From Thermococcus sp. Bubb.Bath (GTDB lineage: Archaea > Methanobacteriota_B > Thermococci > Thermococcales > Thermococcaceae), in contig NZ_SNUR01000002.1 of assembly GCF_012027595.1 (NCBI RefSeq), positions 248,001 through 312,000 of the forward strand: 64,000 nucleotides of DNA, written 5' to 3'. Below the pieces are notes generated by a model. That model searched no databases. It was not told where the DNA came from and saw only the letters and a program-made list of their open reading frames with translations. Positions within the stretch are counted from its first letter, which is position 1; the number at the start of each line of letters is the position of its first letter. A program made the position numbers and the translations under genes. This document shows positions 47,403-59,443 of the stretch, in pieces.

Positions 47403-47605
47403 AGATCAAAACAGACGACCTCATCACACTCGCCGACGCCATCACAGTACTCAACGACGACGCAAACGACGAAATTGACATCATTTACCGCAGAAAAATC
47501 GCTACCCGCCTCGAAGAACTCTACTGGAGGGCATTGAACGCATGGCACGAGCAATTCTCCTCATCGAGAAGAGCATACCAGAACCCACACGCAAGCAGAT
47601 CATAG
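47399..47605 (+). CDS. Small hypothetical protein (68 aa)
   Basis: Not recognised. Acidic first half (KTDDLITLADAITVLNDDAND), then YRRKIATRLEELYWRALNAWH. It overlaps the preceding gene by 4 nt and the following gene by 64 nt. The C-terminal 20 residues lie within that overlap, so the end of this protein may be constrained by the next gene. Confidence 0.55.
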   Translation: MKIKTDDLITLADAITVLNDDANDEIDIIYRRKIATRLEELYWRALNAWHEQFSSSRRAYQNPHASRS

Positions 47606-47799
47606 GCCTCTTCCAGAAAGTTGACAACTGGAAAAACTTCCGGTACGTCGTCATTGCATGGCTCGCGTACTTTTACTACCGCAAGAACAAGCGACTGAGG
47701 CTTATACCCCTGTCTGTCAGCATTGCCGCCGCCCTCTTCAAGAAAAAGCCGAAAGAAATAGAAGACATGGAGGATTTTGAGGTGATTCCCCTCTCGTGA
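47542..47799 (+). CDS. Small membrane-associated hypothetical protein (85 aa)
   Basis: Not recognised. A basic amphipathic start, then a moderately hydrophobic segment (residues 34-45, YVVIAWLAYFYY) and a second (about 54-66, IPLSVSIAAALF), ending acidic. GGAGGG lies 11 nt upstream of the ATG at 47542, within the previous gene. Last of the small-gene run; followed by T-rich TTTTCTTTTTTCTTTTTTC (47800-47820), a likely terminator. Confidence 0.55.
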   Translation: MARAILLIEKSIPEPTRKQIIGLFQKVDNWKNFRYVVIAWLAYFYYRKNKRLRLIPLSVSIAAALFKKKPKEIEDMEDFEVIPLS

Positions 47800-47820
47800 C
47801 TTTTCTTTTTTCTTTTTTCA
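47800..47820 (+). terminator. T-rich transcription terminator after the small-gene run
   Basis: A tract of more than 15 T within 21 nt just downstream of the last small gene and before the convergent DUF499 gene. Poly-T tracts on the non-template strand are the main archaeal termination signal. Confidence 0.55.
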
Positions 47821-47905
47821 TCTCTCTTTTGCCATATTGATACAAGAGTCTATACCAGTACCAACAATAAGCAACCTTTATTTCAACATTGTAGTAGTAC
47901 AAATG

Positions 47906-48002
47906 GCCACTCCGGAGTGGCAGTGAATACGGTACTGGCCTTGAACCCGTGACTTCGTATGGCCGGGTCCTATGACCCTATGACTGGGCCCGCGGGCCAC
48001 CC
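47906..48002. other. GC-rich hairpin cluster, candidate structured RNA or origin
   Basis: Within A+T-rich convergent intergenic DNA lies a GC-rich block containing a perfect 16-bp palindrome GCCACTCCGGAGTGGC (47906-47921), GGGTCctatGACCC (47965-47978) and a perfect 12-bp palindrome GGCCCGCGGGCC (47987-47998). GGT...GGCC near 47931-47940 can pair with GGCCACC at the right end, enclosing the region. The complement contains a T-loop-like GGGTTCAAG, but the arms do not pair as a tRNA. Function unknown. Confidence 0.5.
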
Positions 48003-48041
48003 CCTTACACTTTATCTCATGTAAGGAAAAGAAAAGAGACT

Positions 48042-50699
48042 TCAACCCTTCCTGAGCTCTTCCACCTCAATCTGAAGCTGTTTGAAAGTCTCCAGCAGAT
48101 TCTCATACTCCATATCCGTCATAGACCCCTCCTCAGCCTTGATCTCAATAGTAACCCTCTCGAACTTTGTCTTCAGCAACTTCAACGCCCTCACAAGATC
48201 CGCCAATCCACCAGTACCAGGTCCAAAAGCGAGGCGTAAATGTACCTCCCCAATGCCTCCCTGAGCCTCAGCCTTCTCTTCAGCTTTCTCCTGAGCAGGC
48301 AAAAGCACAGTCTGACCCCTCTTTACCTCCGGAGGCTTCCACTCTCTGGGCGTAGCTCCAGCTTCGCTTCCAGCTATAGCTTCCTGCTGAGCTACAGCTG
48401 AAGACCCAGCCTCTGCAATTGCTTCAGCTTCACTCTTTGCCCTTGCCTTCAGCTCCTCGCAGTAGTCCTTGCGTACAATGACCTCATTATCCTCAAGAGT
48501 TACCGTTGGCTTCTTCCCAAGGTACTCACAAGTAACCTCCTCACCAGAGAGGTACCCCCACCCAAAGCGACCCTCACCTACACCCTCTTTTATTGCCTCC
48601 ACAAGTACCGACTTGCCCTTCAACAGAGGCATCCCCGGAGTCCTGAGGAAACTCTCATATAGGGCCTTTGTCGAGACGTACTCCTTGCCATCCAAGTACT
48701 TCATCTCTATCACTATCGGAGCTATCTTCTCAACCAGCTTGCCCTCGTCCTTGAGCTTCTCATAGACAAGCTCCTCAATGGTCTTCTTGACACCCACAGG
48801 CTTCATCCCAAGATCAAGCTCCTCGTACCCTCCCCTCGCTGGGAGGAGGATAACCCTGTAAAGCTCGGCAATCTTCTGAACGATATCCTCACGAGCCCTC
48901 TTCAGATTCTCCTTTACGTCCTCCTTCTGCTCCGATGTAAGCTCCAGCGAGCCTCTCTTCGTTCTTTCTTCGATAGTCTTCCATGCGAGGTACCTACGTA
49001 CCAACCTATTGAAGCTGGCTCTTTCCGTTTCTCTCGGAACGAGGAATATGAGAGTGTTCTTGTAAACCCTCTCAGTACCACCATAGGACTGTAGTATCTG
49101 CAGAACCTTCTCCTTATCATGTTCACGCAGAACCACAAGCTTCAAGTTGGGATCATTATCGGGAACATCAGAAGGTTTGGTTGGCCATAAGTACACTTTG
49201 AAGTGCTTGCCCTTCAGTTGCCCTTTCAGCAACTCATACTCAACTTCCCCTATCTGCTCATCACTCACGTTGTTCATCTCATCAACGACCAGCTTGTTGA
49301 GGCTCGGCTCAAGACTGAAGTAGTACCTCCCATCCCTATAGTGGAGATAGAGAAGATTGTCTTTGAGATAGAGAATGGCATCACCCACAATACTGCTCGA
49401 ATACCGAGTGTCAGCGCAGGAGAGTTTTATCTCCTTCGTCGTGGCTCCTTTCACTTCTCCGCCAGAGAAGGAGTACATGAAAATCGTTGTGGCGGCCCGA
49501 GTTCCTATCCTATAGTGCTCGTACGACTCCCCAACCATCTTATCAACTTTCTTCGCTCCGGAATTTGGAGAGAGAATGTCAGCGTCAAGAACTGAGTAGT
49601 ACCGGCTCTCACCTATGATGTCAATAAGCTCGTCCCTGAGAGTCTTGACGCTCAAATCAAAGTCAGAGAGCCGTATGAATGGTACATCCCTTCCCATGAG
49701 GGAGTGTACCACTATTGAGAGAAGCCTCAGCACACCCCTCGTTCTCTGGAACTTGGGCAGACTTCCCCAGCGGTGATAGAGAACGTCAATAACCTCCGGC
49801 TGGAAGGGATAACTCCTCAAGAACCTCTGACGGTACTGATAAGCAGTAAGCCCCTCCGGAATCAGACCCTCGTTGTCAAGATAATCAACGACTGCCTTCA
49901 CCACGGCCTCTGCCTCAGCCTCGTTTATCCTCTTGAAAAGCCTCGTCCTTATGACATCGTGTACCTCTTCGTCTTGAACAGGAGTGAACACCTTCTGAGA
50001 GCGTCCAACGATCTTCTGAAGCTTCTGGAAGTACTCCTCAGCCTTTTCCGAGTAGTGCTCCAAAATGCTCGATGGAAGAGTCATGACGAGCAGAACCCTA
50101 TCAGTGGACTTCGCAACCTCAGTAAGCTCATGAATGAATGCAAGGGTCTGATCAGCCAAAGTTGTCTCACCAACGACAACACCAGCGGCCTTCACCATGT
50201 ACTCAAGGAGTTCATCAATGAGGATCAGTACCGGAGCTTTCTCTTCGAGAAGCTCTGAGAGCTTCATCTTGCCTGGAGAGACCTCTCCCCTGAGAAGGCT
50301 TACCTTACCAGTAAGCTGTCTCTCAAGCTCCTCCCAGAGAATTACCTCCTTCGCATCGAAGGCCGTACCATCAAGAACGACAACGTTCGCCCCCCACTCA
50401 TGGGCCTTATGATACAGCGCTATGAGCGAATGTGTTTTACCCCCGCCAAACGGCGTCTGAAGCTGGATTACTGCATCCCCCGTACCTTCTATAAGCCGCT
50501 TTCTCGCTATTTCAATGAGGTCACTCAAGCCCTTCGTGAGATAAGTCCTCTCCCAGAAGAGCTGTGGGTTCCTGTAATCCTCCGGCCCCTTATTCTGGTA
50601 CACACTCCATAGATCCGCCGCAAAAGTATCAAGGGTGAACTTCCCTTCCTTTATGTCCTCATGAGGAATGGCAATCTGATAAAACGGCTTCAACTCCAT
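48042..50699 (-). CDS. DUF499-family AAA+ ATPase (defence-associated)
   Basis: An 885-residue ATP-binding protein. Walker A is QLQTPFGGGKTHSLIALY (about residues 79-96) and Walker B APVLILIDELLEYM (about 155-168), followed by sensor-like RVLLVMTLPSS. The middle and C-terminal regions are mainly helical, with an Ala/Glu-rich low-complexity linker (about 760-800) before a final LRLAFGPGTGGLADLVRALK domain. This is the DUF499 architecture, which I know from modification-based defence islands together with DUF1156 methylases and SNF2 helicases. GGAGGTG precedes the ATG. It probably uses ATP to control or move the methylase/nuclease partners. Confidence 0.88.
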   Translation of the reverse strand: MELKPFYQIAIPHEDIKEGKFTLDTFAADLWSVYQNKGPEDYRNPQLFWERTYLTKGLSDLIEIARKRLIEGTGDAVIQLQTPFGGGKTHSLIALYHKAHEWGANVVVLDGTAFDAKEVILWEELERQLTGKVSLLRGEVSPGKMKLSELLEEKAPVLILIDELLEYMVKAAGVVVGETTLADQTLAFIHELTEVAKSTDRVLLVMTLPSSILEHYSEKAEEYFQKLQKIVGRSQKVFTPVQDEEVHDVIRTRLFKRINEAEAEAVVKAVVDYLDNEGLIPEGLTAYQYRQRFLRSYPFQPEVIDVLYHRWGSLPKFQRTRGVLRLLSIVVHSLMGRDVPFIRLSDFDLSVKTLRDELIDIIGESRYYSVLDADILSPNSGAKKVDKMVGESYEHYRIGTRAATTIFMYSFSGGEVKGATTKEIKLSCADTRYSSSIVGDAILYLKDNLLYLHYRDGRYYFSLEPSLNKLVVDEMNNVSDEQIGEVEYELLKGQLKGKHFKVYLWPTKPSDVPDNDPNLKLVVLREHDKEKVLQILQSYGGTERVYKNTLIFLVPRETERASFNRLVRRYLAWKTIEERTKRGSLELTSEQKEDVKENLKRAREDIVQKIAELYRVILLPARGGYEELDLGMKPVGVKKTIEELVYEKLKDEGKLVEKIAPIVIEMKYLDGKEYVSTKALYESFLRTPGMPLLKGKSVLVEAIKEGVGEGRFGWGYLSGEEVTCEYLGKKPTVTLEDNEVIVRKDYCEELKARAKSEAEAIAEAGSSAVAQQEAIAGSEAGATPREWKPPEVKRGQTVLLPAQEKAEEKAEAQGGIGEVHLRLAFGPGTGGLADLVRALKLLKTKFERVTIEIKAEEGSMTDMEYENLLETFKQLQIEVEELRKG

Positions 50700-50748
50700 G
50701 GTTACACCTCCAAACCGTTATACCCAAGACAGTATTTGAGTTTTCCGG

Positions 50749-51073
50749 TCACGTTCCCATAACTTGCCGTACCCTACCAATAAAGCCCCTCCTCCTCATA
50801 ATGACCTTGTACAACTTCTCCGCAATAACCTTCTGCGGGTACCGTGAATTCAAAACCGTCGCAGCCCTTGCGTCAATTACCGCGTAGGATACCATAATTC
50901 TTCTCAAGCTCATTGAGAGAAGCATAAAGAAAACTCGTTTTTCCAATTCTCCTCGACCCGGTGATTATGAAAAACCTCCCTTCCTTTTCAATTGCATCAA
51001 TAAAGCTCAAGTACTCGGCTTTCCTTCCAAACAGCTCATCAATTGATGTCTTTGGCTGAGTATCAAACAACAT
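50749..51073 (-). pseudogene. Truncated, frameshifted archaeal AAA ATPase
   Basis: From the ATG at 51073 the reading is an archaeal ATPase N-terminus: DELFGRKAEYLSFIDAIEKE then FFIITGSRRIGKTSFLYASL (Walker A near residue 42). The frame ends after 66 codons. One base later it continues YAVIDARAATVLNSRYPQKV and IAEKLYKVIMRRRGF to a stop at 50749. Full-length members are about 350-450 residues, so most of the protein is gone. It sits between DUF499 and the PIN pair and is probably left from an earlier cargo gene. Confidence 0.8.
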
Positions 51074-51077
51074 TTAT

Positions 51078-51104
51078 GGACACCCCCTATAATGGGGGAC
51101 GTCC
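51078..51104. promoter_or_regulatory. Strong hairpin upstream of the broken ATPase gene
   Basis: GGAC-a-CCCCC-TATAAT-GGGGG-ac-GTCC, a stem of nine G:C-rich pairs with small asymmetric bulges. It lies 4 nt upstream of the ATPase ATG on the minus strand, where it would overlap the leader. A possible operator or terminator; AAGGGGGC follows. Confidence 0.4.
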
Positions 51105-51245
51105 AAGGGGGCACATAAACGTTGTGACCGATGAGCCAAAGACCCGACAACAATCCAACGTAGGAAAGCATTTGTGAGGCATATACGGTATTGAAGGTAT
51201 GGAAGATTTATAAGTACCTTATCGGAATAGCAAACAGTGATAATC

Positions 51246-51995
51246 ATGGAGTCCCTCAACACCAGTCAGACCCACTGGTCACTTCCCGACGTGATGGTGG
51301 AGAAATACAGCGACGACCTTCTCATGGGGGTACTCGATGCTATAAATCCACGCTTTTCTGCCATCCCGTACGTGAGAAAGAAACACCAGACCCACCGATT
51401 CCGTACACTCCTCCGTCTGAGGGAACTCCTGGATGAAAAGCGAGATGCCATTATTTCCAGGATAACAGAAGTTCTGCCCAAGGAAGCGAGCAGAATGCAC
51501 TACCTCAAAGCTCAGGCAGAGGTCATAAAAATCTTTGAGGAAGAGCTTGAGGACGTTATGGACGAGATAGACGAGCTTATGAGAATACTGAACGAGAAAG
51601 AACTCAAGAACTCCATAAGAACCGACATCAGAAGGCAGATAGGCCTTCTGAACTCAATGAGGGATAGTATCCTCGAAATAGCTTCAGATCCCGATATCCC
51701 GGATGAAGTGTTTGAGAAGTACATGACACTCGATCAGGGCATAGCCCTTCTCATCAAACTGTACGAGAGAATGCTCGAAGACTGGAAAAACCCAGAGCTC
51801 TCGATATACATCCTCATGCTCAGCCTCAGAATACTCGCAATACTCAATGGCAAGCTTGAGCATCTCCCACTTCTCAGAAAGGACATAGTAGAAATCGCCC
51901 CAGAGCTTGAGAGAACTGCAAGCCCAGAGGAAATCGAGGAACTCATAAAACTGGTGGGGAAGGAATGGCCAACTTCGTCGACACCAACATCGTAG
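51246..51995 (+). CDS. Helical protein upstream of PIN nuclease (antitoxin-like position)
   Basis: Not recognised. A 249-residue, almost wholly helical acidic protein (for example EVIKIFEEELEDVMDEIDELM and RIDIRRQIGLLNSMRDSIL-like stretches), with no membrane segment or catalytic motif. It overlaps the downstream PIN-domain gene by 31 nt, the usual layout for an antitoxin-toxin pair, although it is longer than classical antitoxins. I chose the ATG at 51246; GTG 51237 is also possible. TATA-like AGATTTATAAGTACC (51208-51222) gives the pair its own promoter, opposite to the defence genes. Confidence 0.7.
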   Translation: MESLNTSQTHWSLPDVMVEKYSDDLLMGVLDAINPRFSAIPYVRKKHQTHRFRTLLRLRELLDEKRDAIISRITEVLPKEASRMHYLKAQAEVIKIFEEELEDVMDEIDELMRILNEKELKNSIRTDIRRQIGLLNSMRDSILEIASDPDIPDEVFEKYMTLDQGIALLIKLYERMLEDWKNPELSIYILMLSLRILAILNGKLEHLPLLRKDIVEIAPELERTASPEEIEELIKLVGKEWPTSSTPTS

Positions 51996-52663
51996 TAGCA
52001 AGGCTCCTTGAAACTGATCCAAATCATGAACTCGTTGATAAGTTCTCTCAAACGCACAGGATGATAGTTACTGATGCAATTTACCAAGAACTCCGCCAGA
52101 CATTTTATGAAAAAGCCTTCAGCGCGCTCACAAAACTCAAAAAGGCCATGAGTAAGGCAAACAAAATGAAATTCGAGAGCGAAGAAGAAGAGATAAAAAC
52201 CATACGAGAACTCACCCTCCAGATTTGCAGGGAGACAGAACCCCAAATCCTCAACTTCTGTGAGTACATTGTTGATGTCGCCGAGAGAAAGGGTCTTCTC
52301 CTCATCAGAAAGCGGGTAAACCTTCTCAAGGAAATGAACGACTTCATAATCGAACAGATGGCAAAGATAGACAGGTTCGTGGGCAATATAACAAAGATAG
52401 ACTTTCAAAAGGAGGAACTCGAATCCGCAATAGACATTTACGACGAGGTACGAGCCAAATTCAAAGACGATTACGACGCTCTCATATTCAGCGAGGCCGT
52501 CATGTTCTCAAGCAAAACGGATGAACCCTGTACACTTTACACACTCGACAAAAACTTCGCAAAAACCGCCCAGAAAGTTCTTGAAGAGCTGAAAGCCGAA
52601 AACCCAGAGATAAAGCTCCGAGTGGTCTATCTCGCCGATGAAATTGAAAAAAGAGACGAATAG
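51965..52663 (+). CDS. PIN-domain ribonuclease-like protein with long helical insert
   Basis: A 232-residue protein with a PIN fold. Acidic residues appear in ANFVDTNIVVARLLE (residues 2-16), VTDAIYQELRQTF (about 36-48), DDYDALIFSEAVMFS (about 166-180) and LYTLDKNFAKTA (about 191-202). Between the second and third acidic positions lies a helical insert of about 110 residues, so it is larger than VapC toxins (130-150 residues). PIN nucleases cleave RNA. GGTGGGGAAGG precedes the ATG, inside the end of the preceding gene. It faces the methylase gene with only 5 nt between stops. Confidence 0.82.
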   Translation: MANFVDTNIVVARLLETDPNHELVDKFSQTHRMIVTDAIYQELRQTFYEKAFSALTKLKKAMSKANKMKFESEEEEIKTIRELTLQICRETEPQILNFCEYIVDVAERKGLLLIRKRVNLLKEMNDFIIEQMAKIDRFVGNITKIDFQKEELESAIDIYDEVRAKFKDDYDALIFSEAVMFSSKTDEPCTLYTLDKNFAKTAQKVLEELKAENPEIKLRVVYLADEIEKRDE

Positions 52664-52668
52664 AAAAA

Positions 52669-55999
<3,331 letters not shown>

Positions 56000-58900
56000 T
56001 CAAACTTCAACTTTTTCACCCTTCTTCCTCCATTCCTCCACGGGAACTTTGAACCTGATCTCGTACTTCTCAACGACCTTGAGAGTGTGAGTGGGATCAC
56101 GGATTATGTAGAGGGTCGGCTTTTCGGCGGCGTACGCAACCACGTAGAGCCAGTACTTGTCGCGAAGCCTCTTTGCGGTAACGTACTCGTTCCAGGTGAG
56201 CTCAACGTCTCCGAGGTGTGCTCTCGCCTTTACCTCGATGTGCCGCTTTTCGCCGTTCCCCTTTGAGTAGATGTCATAGCCGAGGTTCTCCTTTGATACA
56301 TCCCTTGGCTCCCTCCCGTGCTTCCTTTCGTACTCCATCGCTATCTGCATTCCAACCTCTTCTATTGCCGGGTCTTCGCCCATTTCCCCTCTGGGGAGTA
56401 CGTAAATGGCCCCTATGAACACGGGCGGCCGCACCATGAGGCTTGTTTCCCTGGCTATCCTTTCTGGCAGTTCCTCAAGGGCACGCCTGTACCGGTTCAG
56501 TCTCTCCTCTATGTTCCTTATAGTCAGCGCGTACCTCTTCCTATCCTCTGGCGGCAGGAGTTCGTACTCGGCCAGCTTGTAGTCGAGGTCGTCTATGAGC
56601 TTCCTGAGGGACTTCATACCGTACTTCTTCTTTATCTCTGCCTGCCTCTTCCTTTCTTCGAGCAGTTTGTTCTTGTAGTCTTCGAGGGCTTTCAGGGCGT
56701 AGATCATTGCGCTCTCCCTTCTACTGAACTCGATGCTCACTTCGGGAGAGTCTTTCGCAGGTTCGAGGTCCCAGATTATCTTCGGGTCTATGACCTCGAA
56801 GTTCTCTCCATCGTCGTAGATGGCAACGAGGGTTTTTCCTGCGGTCTTGTTGAAGCCGTCCTGTACCTCCCCCTCAAAGAACCAGATGGTACCGTGGAGC
56901 CTGTTCCTGGGGTCGTAGAAGACCGCCCCACGCTGAAGCTCTTTGAGGTACTCTTCCTGCACCCACTCACGGAGGGCCTCAAAGAGTGGATGCCCAAAGG
57001 ACACGAACTCCACGTCGTCTCTCTTTTCGGAAATGGCCTTATCGAAGGTTATAGCCTTGTACGAGCGCTCGACTATCCCGTACCCTTTCCTCTCGCTTAT
57101 ATCACGGAGAACTCTCGGTGTTCTCTCGATGGAGTAAATGTGGGGTTCCTTTTCTCTTACCCTTGCGTTGAGGCGCTTCATAGCCTTGAGGAAGAAGAGT
57201 TCAAGGTACTCCGGGGACAACCTGTTCTCCTCGGCCTTTTCGAGGAGTTGCAGTATCCTACTCAGGTCTATGTGTTTCGTGGCAAGGCTTTCCCCAAGAA
57301 GCTCCTCGGCCTTCTGAGCGACTTCTTCTGGCTGGAGTTTTGGCTCCTCTTCCTTCAGTACGCTATCGGGGTCTCTGAGCATGACGGCAACTTCGGAGAG
57401 GAGTGTATAGAGGTTCTCTCCGTCCAGTAGCTCGCCAACAACATCGAAGACTTTATCACCGAGTGCTCTTCTTATCTCTTCTATCTTGAGTAAGAGTCTT
57501 TCGAGTACCATGCCCTCTCTTGTGTTCTTGGCCACGAAGTTGAAGATATGGACGGGGTACTTTTGCCCGTACCTGTGAACCCTTCCAATCCTCTGTTCGA
57601 GCCTGTTGGGGTTCCAGGGGATGTCGTAGTTTATGAGCAGGTGGCAGAACTGGAGGTTTATGCCCTCGCCGGCTGCTTCAGTTGCGACCATTACCTGCGC
57701 CCACTCTCGGAAGTCTTTCTCACGTTGTATCCTTGTGTCCATGTCCATCTCGCCGTGAATGAAGGTGACTTTGTATCCCCACTCTTGGAGTTTGTTCACA
57801 AGGTACTCAAGGGTGTCCTTGAACTCCGTGAAGATGAGGATTTTCTCGTCTTTTCCATGCTCCCTCGCAATGAATTCAAGGGTCTCTTTGAGCTTTCTGA
57901 GCTTTGTTTCTTCTTCCTGAGCTATAAGCTCCTCACTCATGTGAATAAGCTCGTCAAGAGTTCTTATTTCGGCCTCTATATACTTCCGTTTCTTGACGAG
58001 GGGGAGACCCTCAAGCTTCATCTCGGCCTTCCATCTCTCCCTTTCCTCTTCGTCTTCAAGCTCAAGGAGGTCCTCAAAGGTAAGCTGTATCGGGCCAGCC
58101 TCAAGTTCTCCGCTCTGGAGGTATTCTATGAGCCGGGCTTTTCGCCTTCTGAGGGACTGGAGGAGAGCGTACGTACTCGATGCGAATCTTCTCTGGAGTA
58201 TTACCAGGGGAAACACGATGCTTCTCTTGCTTCCTTCGAGTACTGTGTACTGATAATGGAGGTACCGGGAGAGGTCATTATAGAGCCGAACCTCCTTGTC
58301 GGTGAGGCTGAACGTTACCGTGTGAGAGTACCTCTGCTTGAATATCTTCTTTCCCTCAAAGTCTATGAGGTCCTCCTTCATGCGTCTGAGGAAGATTGGG
58401 TTCTCGTTGTTCCGGATTGCTTCGAGGAGTATCTCTTTGTCGCTGAAAAGCCCTGGAACGAGGAGATCGAGCAGGAGGCGGAAGTTCTCAGGGTCTCCTT
58501 TGTGAGGGGTAGCCGTGAGAAAGAGCATGTGGGTGGAGTTCTTTGAGAGTACCTCGCCGACCCTGTACCTTTTCGTACGATGTACCCTCTTCCCAAAGCG
58601 GTAGGCGGCCATCTTGTGGGCTTCGTCCACTACCACGAGATCCCAGTCCACGTTTTCAAGGCTCTTGAGGATGTCTTCCTGCTTGAGAAAGTCTATGGAC
58701 GCTATTACTTGCTTCTCGCGCCTCCAAACGTCGGTGGTGGTTCTGAAAATCTCCCTGTTGACGATGGTAAACTCTTCCTGGAACTTTTCCTTCATTTCTC
58801 TCTTCCACTGAGGCACAAGGTGGCCGGGAACGACGATGAGAATCCTCTCAGCGAGTCCTCTGAGTTTGAGTTCCTTTATCACGAGACCAGCCATGATGGT

Positions 58901-59293
58901 CTTTCCTGCACCGGGGTCATCGGCGAGGAGGAAGCGTATTTCCGGGTTCTTGAGTATGTAATTGTAAACGGCATCGATCTGGAAGGGTAGGGGGGCTATT
59001 TTTGAGACGCTCACGGCGAGTATTGGGTCGTAGAGCGAGGCGAAGTAGTACCGTTCTCCCTCGATTGCAAGGGCTACGGCTTCCGGGTCGCCCTTGAAGT
59101 CGAGGGGGTTTGTGATGATCTCAATCTCTTCGAAGTCCGCGGGTGTCAGGATGAAGTAGTCGGGCTCACGGGAGTTCAGGTAGTGGCCGGCTACCATGAT
59201 TGTGTCTCTCTGAGCCTGTACCATTCCGACGAGAAACGGTTCTTTCCATTTCGTACTTTTGAGGATATACCCTGGTTTTATCTCCGTACTCAT
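56000..59293 (-). CDS. SNF2-family helicase with C-terminal DUF3883 nuclease-like domain
   Basis: A 1,097-residue HepA/SNF2-type ATPase. Motif I is LLADDPGAGKTIMAGLVI (about residues 122-139), motif II VVVDEAHKMAA (about 220-230), and the helicase C half has ILIFTEFKDTLEYL, TEAAGEGINLQFCHLLINYDIPWNP and RIGRVHRYGQ. The last 110 residues are DUF3883-like: ENLGYDIYSKGNGEKRHIEVKA with Asp and E-V-K, a PD-(D/E)XK-type site. The ATG at 59293 has GGTTGGTG upstream; 48 further in-frame codons lack one. Such helicases are core parts of DISARM-type and related defence systems, acting on foreign DNA. Confidence 0.9.
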   Translation of the reverse strand: MSTEIKPGYILKSTKWKEPFLVGMVQAQRDTIMVAGHYLNSREPDYFILTPADFEEIEIITNPLDFKGDPEAVALAIEGERYYFASLYDPILAVSVSKIAPLPFQIDAVYNYILKNPEIRFLLADDPGAGKTIMAGLVIKELKLRGLAERILIVVPGHLVPQWKREMKEKFQEEFTIVNREIFRTTTDVWRREKQVIASIDFLKQEDILKSLENVDWDLVVVDEAHKMAAYRFGKRVHRTKRYRVGEVLSKNSTHMLFLTATPHKGDPENFRLLLDLLVPGLFSDKEILLEAIRNNENPIFLRRMKEDLIDFEGKKIFKQRYSHTVTFSLTDKEVRLYNDLSRYLHYQYTVLEGSKRSIVFPLVILQRRFASSTYALLQSLRRRKARLIEYLQSGELEAGPIQLTFEDLLELEDEEERERWKAEMKLEGLPLVKKRKYIEAEIRTLDELIHMSEELIAQEEETKLRKLKETLEFIAREHGKDEKILIFTEFKDTLEYLVNKLQEWGYKVTFIHGEMDMDTRIQREKDFREWAQVMVATEAAGEGINLQFCHLLINYDIPWNPNRLEQRIGRVHRYGQKYPVHIFNFVAKNTREGMVLERLLLKIEEIRRALGDKVFDVVGELLDGENLYTLLSEVAVMLRDPDSVLKEEEPKLQPEEVAQKAEELLGESLATKHIDLSRILQLLEKAEENRLSPEYLELFFLKAMKRLNARVREKEPHIYSIERTPRVLRDISERKGYGIVERSYKAITFDKAISEKRDDVEFVSFGHPLFEALREWVQEEYLKELQRGAVFYDPRNRLHGTIWFFEGEVQDGFNKTAGKTLVAIYDDGENFEVIDPKIIWDLEPAKDSPEVSIEFSRRESAMIYALKALEDYKNKLLEERKRQAEIKKKYGMKSLRKLIDDLDYKLAEYELLPPEDRKRYALTIRNIEERLNRYRRALEELPERIARETSLMVRPPVFIGAIYVLPRGEMGEDPAIEEVGMQIAMEYERKHGREPRDVSKENLGYDIYSKGNGEKRHIEVKARAHLGDVELTWNEYVTAKRLRDKYWLYVVAYAAEKPTLYIIRDPTHTLKVVEKYEIRFKVPVEEWRKKGEKVEV

Positions 59294-59443
59294 GAGCACC
59301 AACCTGGTGGGGTTTTCTACTTTGAGGGATAAAAGGGTTATGGATTTTCTTGTGTGGAGATTGATGGCGTCTATCCTCACCTGGTAAAAATGGTTGACTT
59401 GAGGATTCTCTGGTTTCTGAAGAGATCTTTGGAGCAATTCTCC

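Noticed and set aside
47923-48002. A possible tRNA on the minus strand (GGGTTCAAG, GC-rich arms)
   Set aside because: Acceptor and T-stem arms do not pair and no proper anticodon arm forms; kept only as a structured region.
56318-58546. Plus-strand frames of 332-370 codons opposite the SNF2 helicase
   Set aside because: Antisense shadows of the helicase; no ribosome binding sites or recognisable domains, while the minus strand carries complete helicase motifs.
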